DNA of 64,000 nucleotides, from positions 3,720,001 through 3,784,000 of the forward strand of contig NC_089552.1 of assembly GCF_040115645.1 (NCBI RefSeq). The letters run 5' to 3'. The translations under genes were made by a program, and so were the position numbers. Each line of letters opens with the position of its first letter. Within the stretch, counting starts at the first letter, position 1. This stretch comes from Euwallacea fornicatus. Its lineage: Eukaryota > Arthropoda > Insecta > Coleoptera > Curculionidae. Below the pieces are notes generated by a model, which did no database searches, had not been told where the DNA came from, and saw only the letters and a list, made by a program, of their open reading frames with translations. Shown here one piece after another: positions 61,072-64,000 of this stretch.

Positions 61072-62453
61072 GTAAGTGGCGACACTCGAGGAGGAAAACT
61101 TTTTGATTGCAGAATCGTCATTAGGGCAGTTTCGGAAAGTTCGCTTTTTGTGTGGGTGGCTTCTTTGGTTGTTGTCGAGAAAGGTCTTTATAAGTCAACG
61201 AGGGTATAAGTAGATGCTTTTGAATTTTACTCTTTGAATTAATATTACAAGGGGTAGGCACACAGGGTTCTCCCAAAAACAATGGCGCACGTGAGTATTG
61301 GGTGCTACACGGTAAAAATGTGGTGACTCAGCTAAGCTCGCCTGATACAAAAGATGCTTGTTCCTTGTGCTTGCCTGTTCTTCAATTATAGAAATTTCAG
61401 CGTTTTTTATCTACAGACTTTACTTTTTTATTTATAGACTAACACAGACTAAGTGGGTTTCAAGGTGGCCGATAAGCTATGCTACCTGCGCCATACCGAG
61501 ACAGAAAAAGCGATCTAACTTATTTATTAGTGCCCATAATTTAAATATTTCTACGAATTCTGATACTCTCGACTATTTTATATCAAAAAGAATTGTGCAA
61601 AATAAGACGCATCTTTAATGGTTTCCGAGATATGTTCAATTTTAAGTAATTCCGTGTATTTTCAACTTTTGCTAATATGATTTACTAGATGTATCATACC
61701 ATTATTCATTCAATGTATACTAACCAGGAAAATAGCTTAACTAGCTTAAAAAAGCTTTAACTCCACTAATACTATAAACTTACCTAAAGCGACTTTACAA
61801 GTTCTAGATGCACATTGCCAGTTGTGTCCAGAAGGAACAACACTCACTCAGACACTCTATGAGGGTTATATTACGAATAACTTTGAGAAGGGATCAAGCT
61901 ACCCTCCAAATAGGAAAACATAGTGTAATATCACATAAATCTGATGTTTTGCATTAATCGGATTCTGGGAGGGTTTCTTCGAAGATACGAGAAGACACCT
62001 TAATATCTTGCACACATAGTTATCATCCCCAAAACTTAATTTCCAACTATTTTAATTATACTTTAGTCATAAATGACGCAATAACAACAGTCTTCTAAAT
62101 ATAATTAAAATACATATTTTTGAGGTTATGTTGAAATAAACGAGGGAAATGACGGGAAAATCTTTAATATTATACTATCTCTCTCTGAGTCTTACGACCA
62201 TGGATGTTGAGACAAAGAGAGATATATGAAGAAATCCTATAGGACATATTCTTGTACTTATCGGGTCTTCGTCTCGACATTTGCATACTCTATCTTACGT
62301 GCGATGACTGACTAACCCACTTATCTTTGGGTCTATCTCTTTATTAAGGAAACATCCCCTTTAATGGCGCTGAAGCACTTAACAGTTGAATGTCTGGAAT
62401 TTGGGTCAGTCGGTACAGATGCACTGAATGTTTTCGTATTGTTTTAGCTAGGG
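61072..62453. other. non-coding stretch
   Basis: Contains a minus-strand site at 61783/61784 where an acceptor-like GCTTTAG abuts GTAAGTTT (see findings). A frame just upstream of it reads VVPSGHNWQCASRTCKVAL, but no acceptable acceptor precedes that frame. Confidence 0.4.
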
Positions 62454-62480
62454 TGACCTTGGTCATTGCAAAGGTCAAGG
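62454..62480. promoter_or_regulatory. two nuclear-receptor-type half sites
   Basis: TGACCTTGG (62454-62462; inverse CCAAGGTCA, the FTZ-F1/ERR-type extended half site) and AAGGTCAAGG (62471-62480) form an everted pair 12 bp apart. Motif match only. Confidence 0.3.
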
Positions 62481-64000
62481 ATTTCAGTGCTATCACGTTT
62501 TTCGGTAGGATAAATTCATATAAAATATCTAATTTAAATTATCCGATAGGTGGGACCATTTGGGCTTCATCCAGATACAAAAAATGGAGTTCGATTGAGC
62601 TAAGGTGATTTTTGACCCCTAGTAGCTTTGAACTGTTCAATTTGGAGCATTGTAAAAACTTGGCTTAAAATGCTTGGGAAGTTCGAAAATGAAAAAAATT
62701 GAGGCGGGTTAAAAGTGCGTAAATTCTAGATCTACGAAAAAAGACATTTTAGAAAATCAAAGCGTGTTCTTCATGCAGAAAAAAGATATTTCCTTTATTA
62801 GCTATATCAACCGTACTTTACCGAATGCAAACGGTATCCCTTTAAATTTTCCCGTGTTTTATGACAAAAACTTCCGTATTGTTTCTTGGCAGCCGGTTCG
62901 GAAACGCAAAAAGTTGATTTATTCAAATAAAAGTTCACGTAACCATAACAGCTCTTTGGGGGTTAATCGTATTCCGATGAATTTTTTACATTCGATTTCA
63001 GTGTAGACCATATGAACCAGAACACGCTTTTATTCTCTAGAAAGTTCTTTTTTGCAACCATAATGTACGCTCTGTTAAGCCCCCTGAAAGCCGTACTAAG
63101 TAATATCACGACCAAAAAGCTGTCCTCATATGCGGGACTGTATTAATCACTAAAATTTATAAATGCACTGATTCAGAACTCGAGCAAATTGGGTAGGAGA
63201 ATAAAGGATGAAATCATCTAAAAGCCCCTTTTGTTGAAAACCTTAATTCATAAATATTTATTTTCTAAATATCCCTGACAAAAACTGGCACATTTTGGTC
63301 TGTAAATAACGCATACCCAGTCATATATATTATATAAGTTCTAAAGATATCTAGCTATTTTCGAAATCAAAGTGTGAATCAAAATAAGTTCCGGTTATGG
63401 TAAGAAAATAGTTTTAGTGCTAGCAACTTCCTCTGTAATGCTGAATGGAGTACCAATATAACAGGAAATACAGGGGTTTGTGAAGTATGAGACACTACTA
63501 AAGGAACTACTAAAGAACGAATAGTACCTGAAGTTAGTATTTAACTAGCCTCAATGTGGATTTTGCGATATGATATCAAAAGATTTTTCAAGTTTGGAAG
63601 GCAAGACCCTTAATAATGCTATTTATTGCTAATGACCAGTAATTTCACTGCTGACATGCAAAAAAAGCTCCGATGGCAAAACAGCCATCCATTTAAACTG
63701 TTGCAAGGCTTCAAAAAGTAACGAGAGGTGCCTAATTAGGTAATATTGAGGATATTATTAATGATATGATCTAAATAGGTGATTAGTGTTCATAACATCG
63801 ATCATTACACTATAAGCTGACGAGGGAAATTGCAGCTTTACATGGAATTTTATACCACGTCAAGATCTGCATGATAATAAAATGATTTTAGTTTCTCGAA
63901 GTTCGATATTACGATATAAGAAGTTATTTAATTTGGAATTAAAATAGTTATAGCCGTTAAATAACAGAAACGATACATGAAATAAAATTTAAATGCATTT
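62481..64000. other. non-coding stretch
   Basis: Nothing I can support; open frames such as 62764-63006 have no motif. Confidence 0.5.

Noticed and set aside
1..64000. CRISPR arrays, operons, phage or bacterial genes
   Set aside because: No regularly spaced direct repeats, no Shine-Dalgarno-led gene runs; introns, Pol III tRNA signals and insect transposons show eukaryotic DNA.

Overview
The window is AT-rich, low-gene-density eukaryotic nuclear DNA, almost certainly from an insect. The evidence is a Pol III tRNA-Leu gene, several families of insect-type Tc1/mariner/IS630 transposon debris, a pogo/Tigger element with a 62-bp intron, CAGGGTG-type terminal inverted repeats flanked by TA, and short exon-like islands bounded by GTAAGT-type donors. 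I cannot place it to species; the repeat style would suit a beetle or a similar insect. There are no operons and no bacterial, plasmid or phage features.

Layout. 0-9 kb: non-coding DNA with a strong 51-bp foldback (2.25 kb) and one clean exon-like island on the minus strand (6.79-6.84 kb). 9.3-13.2 kb: two dead Tc1-type elements on the minus strand, the first complete from TIR to TIR with its TA duplication. 16.3 kb: a foldback. 22.3-23.3 kb: ends of two CAGGGTG-type elements, one keeping the N-terminus of its transposase. 24.06-24.57 kb: a second exon-like island and an intact tRNA-Leu(CAG) gene, both minus strand. 27.5-28.2 kb: a 701-bp non-autonomous element with 121-bp TIRs in which the start of a transposase is joined almost directly to its last codons. 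29.9-30.3 kb: another remnant missing the middle of its transposase. 36.5 kb: an old tandem duplication. 42.75-43.25 kb: a GC/CpG-rich promoter-like island pointing to the minus strand. 43.9-44.2 kb: a MITE. 46.33-48.45 kb: a complete, apparently intact pogo/Tigger transposon, the best-supported protein gene here. 49.45-50.03 kb: a dead mariner. 51.5-55.3 kb: an unrecognised small ORF, an exon-like island and a decayed unrecognised reading frame preceded by two CRE sites. 57.8 kb: a MITE. 60.9-61.07 kb: a GC-rich island with a plus-strand splice donor.

Interpretation (inference). Much of the window may be very long introns of one or more minus-strand host genes: exon-like islands of 36-61 nt are scattered every 7-17 kb, and the tRNA gene and transposons sit between them. 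The reading phases of the 24.1-kb and 6.8-kb islands fit each other, but I could not recognise the protein, and chance exon-like patterns are common in AT-rich DNA. The only gene whose function I would state firmly, apart from the tRNA, is the Tigger transposase. It has a DNA-binding N-terminus, a DD34D catalytic triad, an in-frame intron, a C-terminal PCNA-binding-like motif and iterated subterminal repeats that probably act as binding sites.
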